This document shows, one piece after another, positions 63,703-64,000 of a stretch of 64,000 bases of DNA (positions within the stretch are counted from its first letter, which is position 1; each line of letters begins with the position of its first letter). Where the stretch lies: positions 1,369,001 to 1,433,000 of the forward strand of contig NZ_JPDS01000001.1 in assembly GCF_000766795.1 (NCBI RefSeq), given 5' to 3'. This DNA is from Polaribacter sp. Hel1_85 (GTDB lineage Bacteria; Bacteroidota; Bacteroidia; Flavobacteriales; Flavobacteriaceae). A program made the translations under genes and the position numbers. A model generated the notes under the pieces. It was not told where the DNA came from. It ran no database searches and saw only the letters and a list, made by a program, of their open reading frames with translations.

Positions 63703-63746
63703 ACTTTGAGACTTTGAAACTTTGAAACTTTGAAACTTTGAAACTT
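63703..63746. repeat. Octanucleotide tandem array (ACTTTGAA)n
   Basis: Five copies of ACTTTGA(A/G) plus ACTT, just before the RluD-like gene. ACTTTG contains the TTTG of a -7 box, but no TA sits two bases before it. A looser ACTTTGCAACT pair lies at 38876-38902. Confidence 0.85.
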
Positions 63747-63756
63747 AATTAAACAA

Positions 63757-64000
63757 ATGCAAGAAAATCAACCACAAGATACAGAAAACGACGATTTATA
63801 CGAACATCATAGATTTGTTGCTAGTGAAGGTCAAGAACCTTTAAGAGTAGATAAATTTTTAATGAACTTTGTAGAAAACGCAACTAGAAACAAAGTACAA
63901 CAAGCTGCCAAAGCAGGAAATGTTTTGGTGAATGATGTTGCTGTAAAATCGAATCATAAAGTAAAACCCAATGATGTTGTAAGAGTTGTTTTGTCATATC
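63757..64000 (+). CDS. RluD-type pseudouridine synthase (partial, N-terminus)
   Basis: The frame opens at ATG 63757 and continues past the right edge. The 81 visible residues hold an S4 RNA-binding domain (PLRVDKFLMNFVENATRNKVQQA, AGNVLVNDVAVKSNHKVKPND) after a polar leader, typical for RluA/RluD-family enzymes that isomerise uridines in 23S rRNA. The catalytic domain is outside the window, so the exact member cannot be told. Confidence 0.85.
   Translation, partial: MQENQPQDTENDDLYEHHRFVASEGQEPLRVDKFLMNFVENATRNKVQQAAKAGNVLVNDVAVKSNHKVKPNDVVRVVLSY

Noticed and set aside
63600..63746. Possible CRISPR array
   Set aside because: Units are 7 and 8 bases with no spacers, and no cas genes are near.
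1..64000. rRNA, tRNA or phage genes
   Set aside because: No rRNA-like sequence, T-loop/CCA pattern or phage gene was recognised on either strand by eye; a covariance scan was not possible.

Overview
The window looks like chromosomal DNA of a low-GC marine member of the Flavobacteriaceae, close to Polaribacter. The evidence is the A+T-rich codon use, the near absence of Shine-Dalgarno boxes, -7 boxes of the TAnnTTTG type, a type IX secretion (T9SS) C-terminal domain, many short Bacteroidota lipoproteins, and family-restricted genes (DUF4834, DUF4159, DUF5777, DUF6249). I recognised no rRNA, tRNA, CRISPR array, phage or transposase gene. Most of the window is ordinary core genome; the accessory signal lies between about 22.1 and 37.4 kb.

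Layout. 1-6.3 kb (minus): a surface polysaccharide operon, with a flippase cut by the window edge, two family-4 glycosyltransferases (one frameshifted in an A7 run), a YfhO-type membrane protein and DUF4834. 6.4-12.4 kb (plus): outer-membrane protein, GNAT-like enzyme, RsmE, DUF4159, a BASS transporter and an acyltransferase. 12.5-18.1 kb (minus): GH3/beta-lactamase fusion, a conserved unknown, a DnaQ-like exonuclease and PPK2. 18.2-23.6 kb (plus): FAD oxidoreductase, the RimK-protease/RimK/AstE-like triad, and an internally duplicated TonB-C-like protein.

23.6-37.4 kb is the interesting part. (1) Two mirrored copies of an OB-fold/YceI/DUF5777 operon, one with an added lipoprotein cytochrome c, surround a membrane-bound LytTR regulator. 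Both promoter regions carry the 12-mer TTTAGTTTCTTT and LytTR-like direct repeats. (2) An ECF sigma factor with its membrane partner faces a DUF6249 gene, and the two promoters match exactly as TGTAACC-N15-TCGTCAAA. (3) Single accessory genes (a frameshifted unknown, a BRCT protein, a lipoprotein, an alpha/beta-hydrolase) are separated by large imperfect palindromes that share boundary motifs and sometimes supply the stop codon of the gene. This resembles a dispersed gene-cassette system, but no integrase is in the window. It is my best candidate for something undescribed.

37.4-46.4 kb: an AAA+/VWA pair, a sugar-epimerase-like protein, and a locus around a 1273-residue secreted N-formylglutamate-amidohydrolase-like protein with a T9SS domain. 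A 57-codon gene and a small secreted protein follow it, and AACCCCTAA leader motifs precede all three. 46.4-53.5 kb: phospholipid genes (psd, cdsA), ACBP, LUD protein, FtsH, RsfS, BirA, a SRPBCC protein, PyrE and a NUDIX enzyme. 53.6-64 kb: SulP transporter with a perfect bidirectional terminator, a GT-C-like membrane protein, lactonase, a flavin-binding-fold lipoprotein, M14 peptidase, MORN/TonB protein, CoaD, Ddl, PASTA protein, tandem repeats, and the start of a RluD-type pseudouridine synthase.
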